Assembly (NCBI GenBank): GCA_938075155.1
Contig: CALJGL010000009.1
Span: 103,111 to 167,110 of the forward strand
Length of the DNA stretch: 64,000 nucleotides
Direction of reading: 5' to 3'
Source of the DNA: UBA12191 sp009937185
GTDB taxonomy: Bacteria > Planctomycetota > UBA8108 > UBA1146
In this document: positions 37,816-46,378 of the stretch, piece after piece
How positions within the stretch are numbered: the first letter of the stretch is position 1
Layout: every line of letters starts with the position of its first letter
The notes under the pieces: generated by a model
Databases searched by the model: none
The model's input: only the letters and a program-made list of their open reading frames with translations
Told to the model about the DNA's origin: nothing
Program-made: the position numbers and the translations under genes

Positions 37816-39024
37816 TCAGGATTTGTGAACAGTCTTGGGTTCATCTTGAAGAAACGGGATCAGTTCGTCTGCTCTTTCTCGGGCATCTTTTTCGCCCATG
37901 GATATAAGGGCCTGAACATACTCTGGTTGGAACATGAGTAGCGACAACAGATCGCTGCCCTTTGAATCTTGTGTTCCTAATCCGCGCTCCATGAATCGGA
38001 ATGGACCCGGCAGCTCAGGTTCGAATTGACCTGCGAGTAATCCGGGATCTTCTGAGGGGCGTGCCGTCAGCATGTCCACGGGACGAAAGCCCATACGGTC
38101 TTCTTCTGGTAACTTTTCTAACAGCTTATTAAATCGTTGAACATTCGTGGCGTCGTAGTCGAGGGAATCTAGGAAGATGGCGTTCATCAGTACACCTGCG
38201 ACCTGAGCTGGGGGAGGGTAGGAACCTTCCGTCTCGATGGGAGGAAGTGTTCCGTTTGGAAGATATCGAGTAGAGATCGCGAGTATTTTCTCTGCACCCA
38301 AGTGCATCGCTGGAGACAATGGCGTGGTTAATCGAACCCCGCCGTCACCGTGCCAACAACCTTCGACTTTGACCGCCGGGAATACCAGCGGGATAGCACA
38401 CGAAGCGAGGATGTGGTCTAGGCGAATCTTTGTTTCAATACCTGATCGATTTGTTCGTTGCCAAGGATGGGCGTCGTTGCCGTGAATCCAAGTTACAGAA
38501 CGACCACTATTATAGTCAGTTGTAGTGATGGCTAAGGCATCGAGTTTTCCTCGCAATATGTTTTCCTCGATGCCAGGAATTTTACCATTCGCTAGGCATT
38601 GGGTTTCATTGGTCAAATATTTACGCAGAGGATTTGTATCTACGAGGCCACGAATGGTAGGCGCAAGGGAACTTCCTCCACTGAGAAGTTTGAGTCCCCA
38701 TCGAGTGACCATGCTGGCGAGTGAGAAAGTACTCGCTTCGAAAACCTGATCTACGGTTAACTTTGACCACAGTTTTTTTAGATCGGAGGAGGATTCTGCT
38801 AAGGATCCTTGATGCCTCGCCAAGTGGACGGCATTGATGGCTCCTGCCGAAGTTCCGCAAAGGATGGAAAATCGAAGGTCAGGAATTCGTTTGCCGATGT
38901 ACCTCAGGAAGCCGGCCTGGTAGGCAGATCGGGCTCCTCCACCACCAAGAACTAGTGCGATCTTCCTTTTACCTGACATCTCTAAGCCACTTCCCGGTGT
39001 CACTTCATCAACGAAATACCTCAT
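37816..39024 (-). CDS. Patatin-like phospholipase family protein
   Basis: 402 residues from ATG 39024; another ATG at 38979 would remove 15 residues and still keep the whole domain. The patatin fold motifs are intact: the glycine-rich oxyanion loop GGGGAR (residues 27-32), the nucleophile elbow GTSAG with Ser59, and the catalytic aspartate in DGG (Asp227). Such enzymes hydrolyse acyl esters of phospholipids. No signal peptide is visible, so a cytoplasmic or membrane-face location is likely. The last 130 residues lack a known motif. It is divergent from the glycosyltransferase gene, sharing a 140-base intergenic region. Confidence 0.88.
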   Translation of the reverse strand: MRYFVDEVTPGSGLEMSGKRKIALVLGGGGARSAYQAGFLRYIGKRIPDLRFSILCGTSAGAINAVHLARHQGSLAESSSDLKKLWSKLTVDQVFEASTFSLASMVTRWGLKLLSGGSSLAPTIRGLVDTNPLRKYLTNETQCLANGKIPGIEENILRGKLDALAITTTDYNSGRSVTWIHGNDAHPWQRTNRSGIETKIRLDHILASCAIPLVFPAVKVEGCWHGDGGVRLTTPLSPAMHLGAEKILAISTRYLPNGTLPPIETEGSYPPPAQVAGVLMNAIFLDSLDYDATNVQRFNKLLEKLPEEDRMGFRPVDMLTARPSEDPGLLAGQFEPELPGPFRFMERGLGTQDSKGSDLLSLLMFQPEYVQALISMGEKDARERADELIPFLQDEPKTVHKS

Positions 39025-39164
39025 CAAAGGATTCCATCTTTATGAATTCTTGGCACATCGGGGGTCTGCTGGTTGCGGGCGTGGGGTGATCATGTCTTCA
39101 TTATAGGAGTTCAACGGTAGGGCAGCGTAGTTCAAAAGGCTGTATTTCGGTGTGATCTGTATCA

Positions 39165-39893
39165 ATGATCAATGAGTCTGATGGGTTGGGAACTGATTTG
39201 CTTTCGATAGTGATTCCTGTCTGGGATGGAGCCAAATTTCTGGGGCCAGCTGTCGAGGCCACTCTGGAATATGTGGACTCTCTAGACGAGGACGCAGAGG
39301 TCATCGTTGTTTCGGATGGATGCACCGATAATCCCCAGGAGGTGATGGCTCATATATCTCATCGGGATGATAGAGCCAAATTCATCATCCTTGACAAGCA
39401 TCGCGGCAAAGGAGCGGCAGTCAGAGCAGGGGTCCTTGCAGCAAAGGGAGACTTTGTTGCCATGTTAGATGTCGATCTCTCAGCCCGCCCGGAAATGATA
39501 TCAGTGCTGCAAAAAAATATGGAACCAGAAGTTTCCATCGTTTGCGGATCCAGATCTATTCCGGGTGTGGATCTTCCTGTTCCCCAAAAGTGGCACCGTA
39601 GATGTGCAGGATATGTATTCAGGGGTTTGGTCCATTTCTTCTGTGGCATAAAGGTTCAGGATTCTCAGTGTGGCTGTAAACTCTTTAGGTCTGAGCACCT
39701 CAAGCCTGTTTTTGTGGGTTTGAAGACAGAGGGGTTCGCGTTCGATGTGGAAGTACTGCTGAAAGCAGAGCAGTTAGGCCTCGTGGTCAGAGAAGTTCCC
39801 ATTACGTGGTCAGATTCCGGAGAGAGTAAAGTTCGATTCATTCGTGATGGGATGAAGATGCTTTGGACTGTCCTGACTCTCAGGCGAAGATAG
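39165..39893 (+). CDS. Family 2 glycosyltransferase, dolichyl-phosphate glucosyltransferase-like
   Basis: 242 residues, a single GT-A domain with no membrane segment. LLSIVIPVWDG opens the fold, VVSDGCTDNP binds the nucleotide, and DVD (Asp102, Asp104) is the metal-binding DxD motif. DSQCGCKLFR and FAFDVEVLLKAEQLGL are typical of the polyprenyl- or dolichyl-phosphate sugar synthase subgroup, which moves a sugar from a nucleotide donor to a lipid phosphate. Many members carry a membrane anchor; this one does not. The exact donor and acceptor cannot be read. The ribosome site is weak. Confidence 0.88.
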   Translation: MINESDGLGTDLLSIVIPVWDGAKFLGPAVEATLEYVDSLDEDAEVIVVSDGCTDNPQEVMAHISHRDDRAKFIILDKHRGKGAAVRAGVLAAKGDFVAMLDVDLSARPEMISVLQKNMEPEVSIVCGSRSIPGVDLPVPQKWHRRCAGYVFRGLVHFFCGIKVQDSQCGCKLFRSEHLKPVFVGLKTEGFAFDVEVLLKAEQLGLVVREVPITWSDSGESKVRFIRDGMKMLWTVLTLRRR

Positions 39894-40044
39894 ATCTGTA
39901 CACTTGGCGTCGAGTGGGTGGATAGGAAATCGAACAGAAGATAATATCGAATGATTCGATCCGACTGCTCAGGTGATTTTGAATAGTCTCATTCATCGAA
40001 TCTCAAATCCAAGCCTGCGGCAGAGACGTCCTTGAGAGGTTTCA

Positions 40045-40734
40045 ATGAACGGTTCAGCGATCTACATATGGATCATCATTGTGGTCATGCCATTGGGCTT
40101 GATTTCCTGTGGACCCACCTCTCCTGGCTCAGATCCCGTGCCTGCTCGCCAAAACTCCTCCAACGAAAAAACAACCACCCTAGAAGGCGGCTCTGGCAAG
40201 CCAGAAGAGGCCGGGGGGAACTCGCAGGGAATACAGCCGGAAGAGATCGAGGGCCTCTCAGGAGCTCCTGAGGAAGCCTCTTCATATCCTCTTCCTGACC
40301 TGTCATTAATGTCAGAGGACAGTTTTCAGCGAAATGCGAAGATGGGGCGATTGGTTGCGAGGCAGAGGTGCATTCTTTGCCACAAGATCGAAGGTCGCGG
40401 GGCGATATTGCAGCCTCCACTGATCCAGGTCTCTATGCGAAGGCTAGACCGTATGAAGACGTATGATTCACATCTGGACCAGCTCAGGACCAGTGACCCC
40501 GATCGTTACTCTTCAAAGAGAGACCTCTTTGAAAAGATCACTGCAGAAGCAGATGTCCTGCGAAAAATGCAACTTTGGCTGAGTGGATACCTGAGGCGGC
40601 CGACCTTTGATAATTCACAGGCAAAAATGCCCTTGCAAGTTCTCAAACCTGTAGAAGTGGATCAACTTGCCTGTTATGTCATCCAGCTCGCTATTGAGGG
40701 CTATCAACAGGGTGAAACGCCACTCGAAGACTGA
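40045..40734 (+). CDS. Lipoprotein with a c-type cytochrome domain
   Basis: 229 residues. Signal peptide with lipobox LISC (lipidated Cys22), then a low-complexity Pro/Gly/Glu linker to about residue 85, then a class I cytochrome c-like domain. The haem site is CILCH (Cys109, Cys112, His113); KMP with Met195 is the likely distal ligand. An insert between them (about residues 130-180) is helical. It is a probable envelope electron carrier. The start has GAGAGG five bases upstream. No oxidase or dehydrogenase gene is adjacent, so its partner is unknown. Confidence 0.85.
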   Translation: MNGSAIYIWIIIVVMPLGLISCGPTSPGSDPVPARQNSSNEKTTTLEGGSGKPEEAGGNSQGIQPEEIEGLSGAPEEASSYPLPDLSLMSEDSFQRNAKMGRLVARQRCILCHKIEGRGAILQPPLIQVSMRRLDRMKTYDSHLDQLRTSDPDRYSSKRDLFEKITAEADVLRKMQLWLSGYLRRPTFDNSQAKMPLQVLKPVEVDQLACYVIQLAIEGYQQGETPLED

Positions 40735-40829
40735 CATTACTGTCCTATATATCATCGGACTCAACTGTCAACTCCGACAGTCATACGATGAATGGCGATT
40801 GCGGATCTTAGTTAAATAGGTGAAACAGT

Positions 40830-41101
40830 ATACCTCTGTTGTCTCAAGTACCTGAGGACTCGGCAGGGGTAGTCGAAATAAATAGCAATAGATAACCTAG
40901 GCGTATTGAGTTTCTCTTACGCGTGTTTCTGCTCTTCGGTCTGACTTCGGGGGACGTCAACCGACTCGCTGTAACCAGCAGACAGAAGCAATCACTGCGG
41001 TTCCTCACCGCAGCACTTCGCGGGAGAAGCGGGGGACACAAGTGACGACTAAATATCGTCACCTACCTTCTGGTCCACTTCTCGGGCCGGAAGGTTTTTT
41101 T
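40830..41101 (+). ncRNA. Candidate structured non-coding RNA of unknown class
   Basis: This gap holds no credible gene but a dense series of hairpins: a 5' stem pairing acctctg (about 40832) with caggggt (about 40865); gcgta/tacgc (about 40900-40922); gtctg with cagac enclosing gctg-taac-cagc (about 40938-40985); a perfect ctgcggt/accgcag (40997-41015); a perfect gtgacga/tcgtcac (41042-41062); and a final terminator stem. The segment agaagcgggggac (about 41027-41039) is riboswitch-like, but the next gene is on the opposite strand, so a cis-acting leader is unlikely. I compared it by eye with RNase P, tmRNA, SRP and 6S RNA and saw no decisive signature. The 5' end is approximate. Confidence 0.45.
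41065..41101 (+). terminator. Intrinsic terminator of the candidate ncRNA
   Basis: Stem accttctgg with ccggaaggt (one G-U pair), a 13-base loop, then a run of seven T residues. It points on the plus strand towards a convergent minus-strand gene, which supports a transcript arriving from the region upstream. Confidence 0.8.
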
Positions 41102-41136
41102 ATGCCTTAAATTTTGCCTTTTGTGAACTGTCGAAA

Positions 41137-41604
41137 TTAAACTCCGGCGAGGCCTAGATCGCTTTCATCGAGAAGGTTGAATCCGTCATCGAGAAGCAAG
41201 TTACGGGAAGTTTCATTTTCATCGACATGGATAACGAGCACGCCGAATCCATGGGGGCGAGTCAGCATAGGGTATGCATAGTGGATGTTGATTTCAGCCT
41301 GAATAAGACTGCGGCAGATCATCCGGATTCCAGCCCTCTCATTGGGAACCTCTACTGCCAGAATAGGGCTGACAGATGTCGGAACATCATTTTCTTCCAA
41401 AGCTTTATATGCGGTACCTACTCGATCGACGATGAGTCGCACGATGGCGTGATCTGCACTGTCGACGACAGAAAGAGCATGAACCAGAATATCCTCTGCA
41501 GTGAGGTATCTGAGGACTTCCCTGAGCTTGCCTACCCGATTATCGAGGAAGAGACTCAACTGTCGGACATATGGATCCGTGTAGTCTTTTTCAGTCTTAA
41601 GCAT
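41137..41604 (-). CDS. Tandem ACT-domain protein
   Basis: 155 residues forming two ACT-like domains (about residues 12-80 and 84-150). The first has VRQLSLFLDNRVGKLREVLRYL (split: VRQLSLFLDNRVGKL, REVLRYL), the second ILAVEVPNERAGIRMI. Both fit the usual beta-alpha-beta ACT start, where a Gly after an Asn/Asp binds the effector. ACT pairs bind amino acids and regulate enzymes or act alone; free-standing double-ACT proteins of this type are common but poorly characterised. No enzyme domain is attached. The ligand cannot be inferred. It lies about 70 bases downstream of a hairpin on the same strand. Confidence 0.85.
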   Translation of the reverse strand: MLKTEKDYTDPYVRQLSLFLDNRVGKLREVLRYLTAEDILVHALSVVDSADHAIVRLIVDRVGTAYKALEENDVPTSVSPILAVEVPNERAGIRMICRSLIQAEINIHYAYPMLTRPHGFGVLVIHVDENETSRNLLLDDGFNLLDESDLGLAGV

Positions 41605-41630
41605 TCAGGAATCCCACATTTTCCAATGAT

Positions 41631-41656
41631 AGAACCGGCACGATGACCGGGGTTCT
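41631..41656. other. Short intergenic hairpin
   Basis: agaacc and ggttct pair at the ends with a further gg/cc pair inside. It sits between the ACT-protein gene and the Gly/Asn-rich protein gene, both on the minus strand. There is no T-run, so its role as a terminator is weak. Confidence 0.35.
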
Positions 41657-41676
41657 AATGATCCACTCGAAAGAGA

Positions 41677-42498
41677 TTAGAATCTTCCGGCGGGACCGCC
41701 ACCCTGATTGTTGCCACCAGAGTTGTTTCCGCCAGAGTTATTGCCGCCAGAGTTATTACCACCGCCGCCGCCGCCTCCTCTGCCACCTCTCCAGGTGTCC
41801 TGGGGAATCTCAAGATACTGCTCATATTGTGCGCTGGTCAGAATCCCTGCGATTTCTTCATTTTGTTCTTCGCGAACATTATTGATGAGGTTTCTGGATT
41901 CTCCTCTGCCGAGGTTCAGTTCTCTGGATTCCATCATCAACTGCATTCTCTCCGAAGAGTGATCGATCATGAGGGTTGAGAATTCTTCAGCAGTTCTGCC
42001 TTGAAGGCCCAGCTGATCTGCGATTCGATCGGCGCGCTCTTGGGTTCGCTCAGCCATACGGTCTTGCCACCGTTGCATTTGCTCTTCCCGTTTTTCTTGT
42101 TCAATCGACTCTAAAGTATCTCTCACCTTTGAATCGAATTGATTCAGATCAAGAGCAGCGACGCCCTCGCCGGAAGCGGCTTTTGTATTTCTTGGAACTT
42201 CTCTCGCGATGACCTCCATACTCGCGCTGTCTTGAGCAAGTTTGTTGGCAATCGCTTCGACCAATGCGTCAGGGATGTCCGAGGGAATCGCTTCACTATC
42301 ACTCATATCGGAAACGAGAAAGTTCGAAGTGGGCTCAGGTCTCTCTTCAACAGAAGTGAGTCTGGCTTCAAGAACTTGAATCTTGTTTTGGAGCATCTTG
42401 ATGGAGTTTGCAGATTCTGAAGCCTCGTTCAGAGTGTTTACAAGAACTGCAGTACCAGCAAGGGTGATAACAGTTAAAATTGTTAGAAAGATTTTCAT
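41677..42498 (-). CDS. Exported or membrane-anchored coiled-coil protein with Gly/Asn-rich tail
   Basis: 273 residues from ATG 42498, which has AAAGGA just upstream; the frame extends 14 residues further but without a ribosome site. A hydrophobic N-terminus (MKIFLTILTVITLAGTAVLV) anchors or exports it. A coiled-coil of about 25 residues follows (SIKMLQNKIQVLEARLTSVE). The central part (about residues 115-235) is highly charged and helical and resembles Spy/CpxP-like helical envelope proteins, as in RMQLMMESRELNLGRGESR; this is only a suggestion. The C-terminus is Gly-rich with tandem GGNNS units. Unknown function. Confidence 0.75.
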   Translation of the reverse strand: MKIFLTILTVITLAGTAVLVNTLNEASESANSIKMLQNKIQVLEARLTSVEERPEPTSNFLVSDMSDSEAIPSDIPDALVEAIANKLAQDSASMEVIAREVPRNTKAASGEGVAALDLNQFDSKVRDTLESIEQEKREEQMQRWQDRMAERTQERADRIADQLGLQGRTAEEFSTLMIDHSSERMQLMMESRELNLGRGESRNLINNVREEQNEEIAGILTSAQYEQYLEIPQDTWRGGRGGGGGGGNNSGGNNSGGNNSGGNNQGGGPAGRF

Positions 42499-42587
42499 GT
42501 TTTCCTTTCGGGAACAAAACTTTGAGTTGCCTCGCCACATTTCGTAAGTGGGCCACTCATTCTCAGAACCCCAGATTTAATCCAGAG

Positions 42588-44441
42588 TTACTGTTCCTTT
42601 TCGAGGATCTTATCTATTTGGTCGTTGCAATCCTTCAACAATTTGTCCGCTTGTGCCGAAATTTGTACAGTTTCCTGCTGAATTTGCTCTTTCCATGAAG
42701 AACTTTCGATTTCTACGAGATTTACTCGAACGTTGTAGAGAGCACTTTCTACTCCGGCACGAGCCATCCAGCCCGCTGTTCCGGCGTCAGTGATACCTGC
42801 AGGGAGACCTCGATATGTTGCGTCCCGTGCGAGAGACAAGACTTCGAGACAGAGCTTAGCAGTGTTCAGTGGTACCTCAGTAGCATGACGATAACCGTCC
42901 TGAATCGCCTGATGCCTCTCTGCTGATTGGGTCTCTGTTCCTTGGGGTAATCGCATCGCCGCAATCACATCTTCAAAAGCAGCGGTGTCGGCATCTACGG
43001 CTCGGAGAAGATCGTCTTTCAGTTGTTGAGCTTCTGTAGCGATCTCTTCCATCTCCGGCTGTCGCTTTCGGTATTTCCGTTTTCCAAAAGTCAGATTAGC
43101 GACCATCGATGAAAGAGCAGCAGCCAAAGCTCCGGCCAGTGCCGCGATGGATCCTCCCCCAGGCGCTGGAGAGTCTCTTGAAACTTCATCCGTAAATGCA
43201 TGTACCTCCATGCCCGTAAGAGTTCCACGGGTGGTTGGAAGTCCTAGAACAGAAGCATCGACGTCGAATGGCGAGATGTCGGATAGTCCTAATGACTGGA
43301 CGGCGGTAGCGATGATATCACCCACGGGAATGCCACAACTTGAAGCCTGAGTTCGCAGATAATGTTCTCCGCTTTCTCTAAGGGCTTTGTAAGGAACAAC
43401 CCCTACGAGTTCTGAACCGGTCACCACGAGGCCTCGGGAGTCTGCAAGTTCACGACAAGCATCGACTACGTGATGCATGTTGGTGATGTTGAAGTCGGTG
43501 AGATTGATAGAGATTTGTGCACGACCATATTCTGGAATCACCCAACCCACAGCACGACAATGCTGGAAAGTGCCGCGCTTCATTACCATTTCCCCATCGA
43601 GAGAGTTCATGTCCTGCTGGAAAAAAGCGGTTTCTTTATCAAGGGTAGTTCCATTTTCCTGCAAGTGTTGATCAAGAGCTTCTCGAGATGGGAACACCTC
43701 TCCGGTCAAATTGGATGGCCAGTGTTGTTTCTCTTCAGAGTAGCGGAGCAGTTGACCACTGGAGTAATACGGTGTTTTCTGCTCGACTCTCACCGCTCTA
43801 CCCTTTTCTCGAATCTCCATCGCGAGATCGTCTGCCTTAGGTTTGTCACGGGTATTGAGATTGACGTTGTAAGCGATGAGGAATTCCCGAGCACCTACTG
43901 TGACGACTCCCGGACCGGACTTGAATTCAGCAGGGCCAAAATCAGGGGCCCATTCAGAAGCTGACATCTTTTCGGAGAGAGCTTCATATTCACCTCTTCG
44001 TACGTCGGCGAGAGAAGTTCGATCTGCTCTGAGCGCCGCTCGGTCGTACATGTAAACCGGGATTTCTAATTCCTCACCGATTCGTTTTCCTACCGAACGT
44101 GCGACTTCAATGCAGTCTTCCATGGTGACGCCGCTGACTGGAATGAATGGGCAGACGTCGGTCGCACCATGACGAGCATGGGCTCCATGGTGCTGACTCA
44201 TATCGATTAATTCGGCAGCTTTTTTCACCAGTAGAAATGCGGCTTGCGAAATAGGATCGGGAGCGCCGACGAGTGTGATGACGGTACGGTTTGTATCCGA
44301 GCCGGGATCAACGTCTAAGCAGCGGACTCCGGGGACAGCAGTCGCTGCCGCAACAATCTTGTCGATCTTTTGTTGATCGCGCCCTTCGGAAATATTGGGT
44401 ACACATTCAATGAGCGCTTCAGCCGAATTTTGACTAGACAT
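42588..44441 (-). CDS. ftcD: Bifunctional formiminotransferase-cyclodeaminase
   Basis: 617 residues. The ATG at 44441 is chosen because GGAGG sits five bases upstream. The N-terminal part (about residues 1-330) is glutamate formimidoyltransferase: ECVPNISEGRD, HHGAHARHGATDVCPFIPV (the substrate loop) and the C-terminal subdomain with NLTDFN. The last 200 residues are formimidoyltetrahydrofolate cyclodeaminase, with SPAPGGGSIAALAGALAAAL. Together they pass the formimino group of N-formimino-glutamate from histidine breakdown to tetrahydrofolate and release ammonia, giving methenyl-tetrahydrofolate. The fusion is the form known from animals; many bacteria keep separate genes. No other histidine-utilisation gene is nearby. 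Confidence 0.93.
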   Translation of the reverse strand: MSSQNSAEALIECVPNISEGRDQQKIDKIVAAATAVPGVRCLDVDPGSDTNRTVITLVGAPDPISQAAFLLVKKAAELIDMSQHHGAHARHGATDVCPFIPVSGVTMEDCIEVARSVGKRIGEELEIPVYMYDRAALRADRTSLADVRRGEYEALSEKMSASEWAPDFGPAEFKSGPGVVTVGAREFLIAYNVNLNTRDKPKADDLAMEIREKGRAVRVEQKTPYYSSGQLLRYSEEKQHWPSNLTGEVFPSREALDQHLQENGTTLDKETAFFQQDMNSLDGEMVMKRGTFQHCRAVGWVIPEYGRAQISINLTDFNITNMHHVVDACRELADSRGLVVTGSELVGVVPYKALRESGEHYLRTQASSCGIPVGDIIATAVQSLGLSDISPFDVDASVLGLPTTRGTLTGMEVHAFTDEVSRDSPAPGGGSIAALAGALAAALSSMVANLTFGKRKYRKRQPEMEEIATEAQQLKDDLLRAVDADTAAFEDVIAAMRLPQGTETQSAERHQAIQDGYRHATEVPLNTAKLCLEVLSLARDATYRGLPAGITDAGTAGWMARAGVESALYNVRVNLVEIESSSWKEQIQQETVQISAQADKLLKDCNDQIDKILEKEQ

Positions 44442-44536
44442 GATGACCTCCAAGCTAGACATCATGCGTCAGAAGCGGGCTTGCATCGAGCGATCCTCAG
44501 TTCTTGTCGTGGACCATTTGAATCACGCAGGACAGA

Positions 44537-45667
44537 TCAGTCTGAAGGATTTGTTAATGATTCTTGCAAGTCACGGAGCATTTTGGGGCTGTCCAGATCT
44601 TCTCCTGGGGATCTACGAACGATGTGAACATGCCCGGGAGATCCGGTAACTCGAACCAGCTCGACAATAGTAGTGGGTCCTTGAAGGCGATAACCATGTC
44701 GACTTTTCATGACCAAAGGACCCCACCACGTGAAAGAAATGGAATCTAGACCGGCTGTCTCAGCGGCGTCCCATTCCGAGCGATAAATGGAGGGATTCAG
44801 GAATTCCAGATGGATTCTGAGGAGGGCGTCGAGAAGCATTTGCTGCGATCGGTCGAGTTGGTTTCTGAGGATACCGGTTGCTTTGGGCAGTTGGGGACGA
44901 CCCGGACCCAGGGTGACATCCGAAGGGACAGGCTTTTCAGGGCAAGCCAATTTCAACTGAGATGGTTTTAAGGAATTCACCAGCATAAGAGCGATGCGCT
45001 CTTCTTCGCCCAATAAAGTCATCCCATTCATGGGGCCAGAGCGCGGAACAGTTGGAGTAGCCCCCAGGAATGAAGGCGTTGTTGAAATCAGTTTCCAGCC
45101 TTGGAAAAGAAACCTGATGGAAATGTGATGACCCTCTAGCCGCCAACCCCAAAGATTCTCGACGCCGGGTTTTCCAAAGAGGGCCAAGGCGTATTGTCCC
45201 GTATCTCGTGAAGCATCGAATTCTCCAGAATCGGGATTACGACTCAGATCTTTCAAGACATCTTCGAGTCCAACGATGGCATTCCACTTGAGCTGGCCTA
45301 CTTCAGAGACAAACAATCGTACCCATTCCTGGGTTAGATATCGTTGAAGCGAAGTCATTTCGTCGAATCGAAGCCCCGCTCTTTTTCCTGGAAAGAAACT
45401 CCATTTTGAAAGAGGGTGATGACGGTTCCCTATTGCGGAAGAAAGAAAAATTTCGCTTTTTTGGTGCTCTTCGGCATCGAATGAACCCTGAAACTTTTGA
45501 TAGATATTACTGGCTTCGGTTTGAACTTTCTCCGGTAAAAAAAATTCCGGGGCGATCTTCGTTTGTCCGGAAGCAACAGTTTGAAAGTGCAGGGCGCAAT
45601 AGAGGAATAAAACGTGGCTGAGAAGTGGTGAAAGAGATCTAAGAGCCAAGAGAGAACTCATTTCCAT
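44537..45667 (-). CDS. DUF3500 family exported protein
   Basis: 376 residues. An N-terminal hydrophobic stretch (LLSHVLFLYCALHFQTVASG) looks like a signal peptide. The DUF3500 signatures are visible: LWGWRLEGHHISIRF in the middle (around residue 180), FLGATP after it, GLDSISFTWWGP and YRLQGPTTIVELVRV near the C-terminus. The family is widespread in planctomycetes and related bacteria and is biochemically uncharacterised; the ordered His pairs (GHH and HVH) could bind metal, which is only inferred. It starts upstream of ftcD on the same strand with a 95-base gap. Confidence 0.88.
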   Translation of the reverse strand: MEMSSLLALRSLSPLLSHVLFLYCALHFQTVASGQTKIAPEFFLPEKVQTEASNIYQKFQGSFDAEEHQKSEIFLSSAIGNRHHPLSKWSFFPGKRAGLRFDEMTSLQRYLTQEWVRLFVSEVGQLKWNAIVGLEDVLKDLSRNPDSGEFDASRDTGQYALALFGKPGVENLWGWRLEGHHISIRFLFQGWKLISTTPSFLGATPTVPRSGPMNGMTLLGEEERIALMLVNSLKPSQLKLACPEKPVPSDVTLGPGRPQLPKATGILRNQLDRSQQMLLDALLRIHLEFLNPSIYRSEWDAAETAGLDSISFTWWGPLVMKSRHGYRLQGPTTIVELVRVTGSPGHVHIVRRSPGEDLDSPKMLRDLQESLTNPSD

Positions 45668-45915
45668 GGATACTCATCCGATAAATTCCGCAGGCTTTCC
45701 CCAGAAGTGTCATTAATCAGGTCATCTTCCGTCATCAGCGTATCAGGGAATTGTTGAGAGGGGGAGGGAGGGAATCGAGCAATAAACATTGAGGAGTGGG
45801 ATCTCATGTGTGCCCAGCGACGTTTCATTAGATGTGTTGCTACGTTGTTATCGACCTGAATACAGGATTTTGCCGACTGAAATAGAGCAAGCCGCTGAAT
45901 ATTGGAGTACCGAAT

Positions 45916-46323
45916 TTGTTAGAAAAAGAAATCCAACAAGAAGCTTTGAGATATTCAGAGAAGACATGCTTAGTGATCGAAGATGAACCTGACCTTCGGG
46001 AGATTCTGAAGGATATCCTCGAAGGTTCGGGGTTGAAGTGCACTGTTTTATCTGAAGTCTGGAATATGGATTTGAGCATAGTGGGGAATTTCGATTTGCT
46101 CATTAGTGATATTCGATTGGGCGCAAATCAACCGTCGGGGCTGCAGTTCCTTCAACAGCTCAGGGAGAACAACATTGATATTCCTGTCATTATGATATCT
46201 GGATTTTCTGCAGAAGGTGTCGAAGAGTGTCTAGAGACAAAGGCGCCTGTGTTGTTCTTGAAAAAGCCATTCCAAACGGCTCAGATTTTGAACAAGGTAG
46301 AAGAGATCTTTAGCTTGGTGTGA
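45916..46323 (+). CDS. Single-domain response regulator (CheY-like receiver)
   Basis: 135 residues, a receiver domain without output domain. Acid pocket Glu22-Asp23, phosphorylation site Asp65 (LLISDIRLG), the switch Ser95 (MISG) and Lys117 (KKPF) are all present. It would take phosphate from a histidine kinase and act by protein contact or as part of a phosphorelay. The start is TTG 45916: GGAG lies eight bases upstream and no in-frame ATG precedes the conserved VIEDEPD. No kinase gene is adjacent; the gene is divergent from the DUF3500 gene. Confidence 0.9.
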   Translation: MLEKEIQQEALRYSEKTCLVIEDEPDLREILKDILEGSGLKCTVLSEVWNMDLSIVGNFDLLISDIRLGANQPSGLQFLQQLRENNIDIPVIMISGFSAEGVEECLETKAPVLFLKKPFQTAQILNKVEEIFSLV

Positions 46324-46378
46324 GTGCTGAAAAATATTGAAGAGTTGAGAAACAATAGCTCTTTTAAGGAACCTGAAT

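Noticed and set aside
40844..41062. 72-codon minus-strand frame in the candidate RNA
   Set aside because: No ribosome site or recognisable domain, and it overlaps perfect hairpins.
40830..41101. Riboswitch controlling a downstream gene
   Set aside because: The transcript would end at its own terminator and the next gene is on the opposite strand.
45789..45986. 65-codon plus-strand frame ahead of the response regulator
   Set aside because: It overlaps the conserved receiver gene in another frame and shows no recognisable feature; the TTG start of the regulator has the better context.
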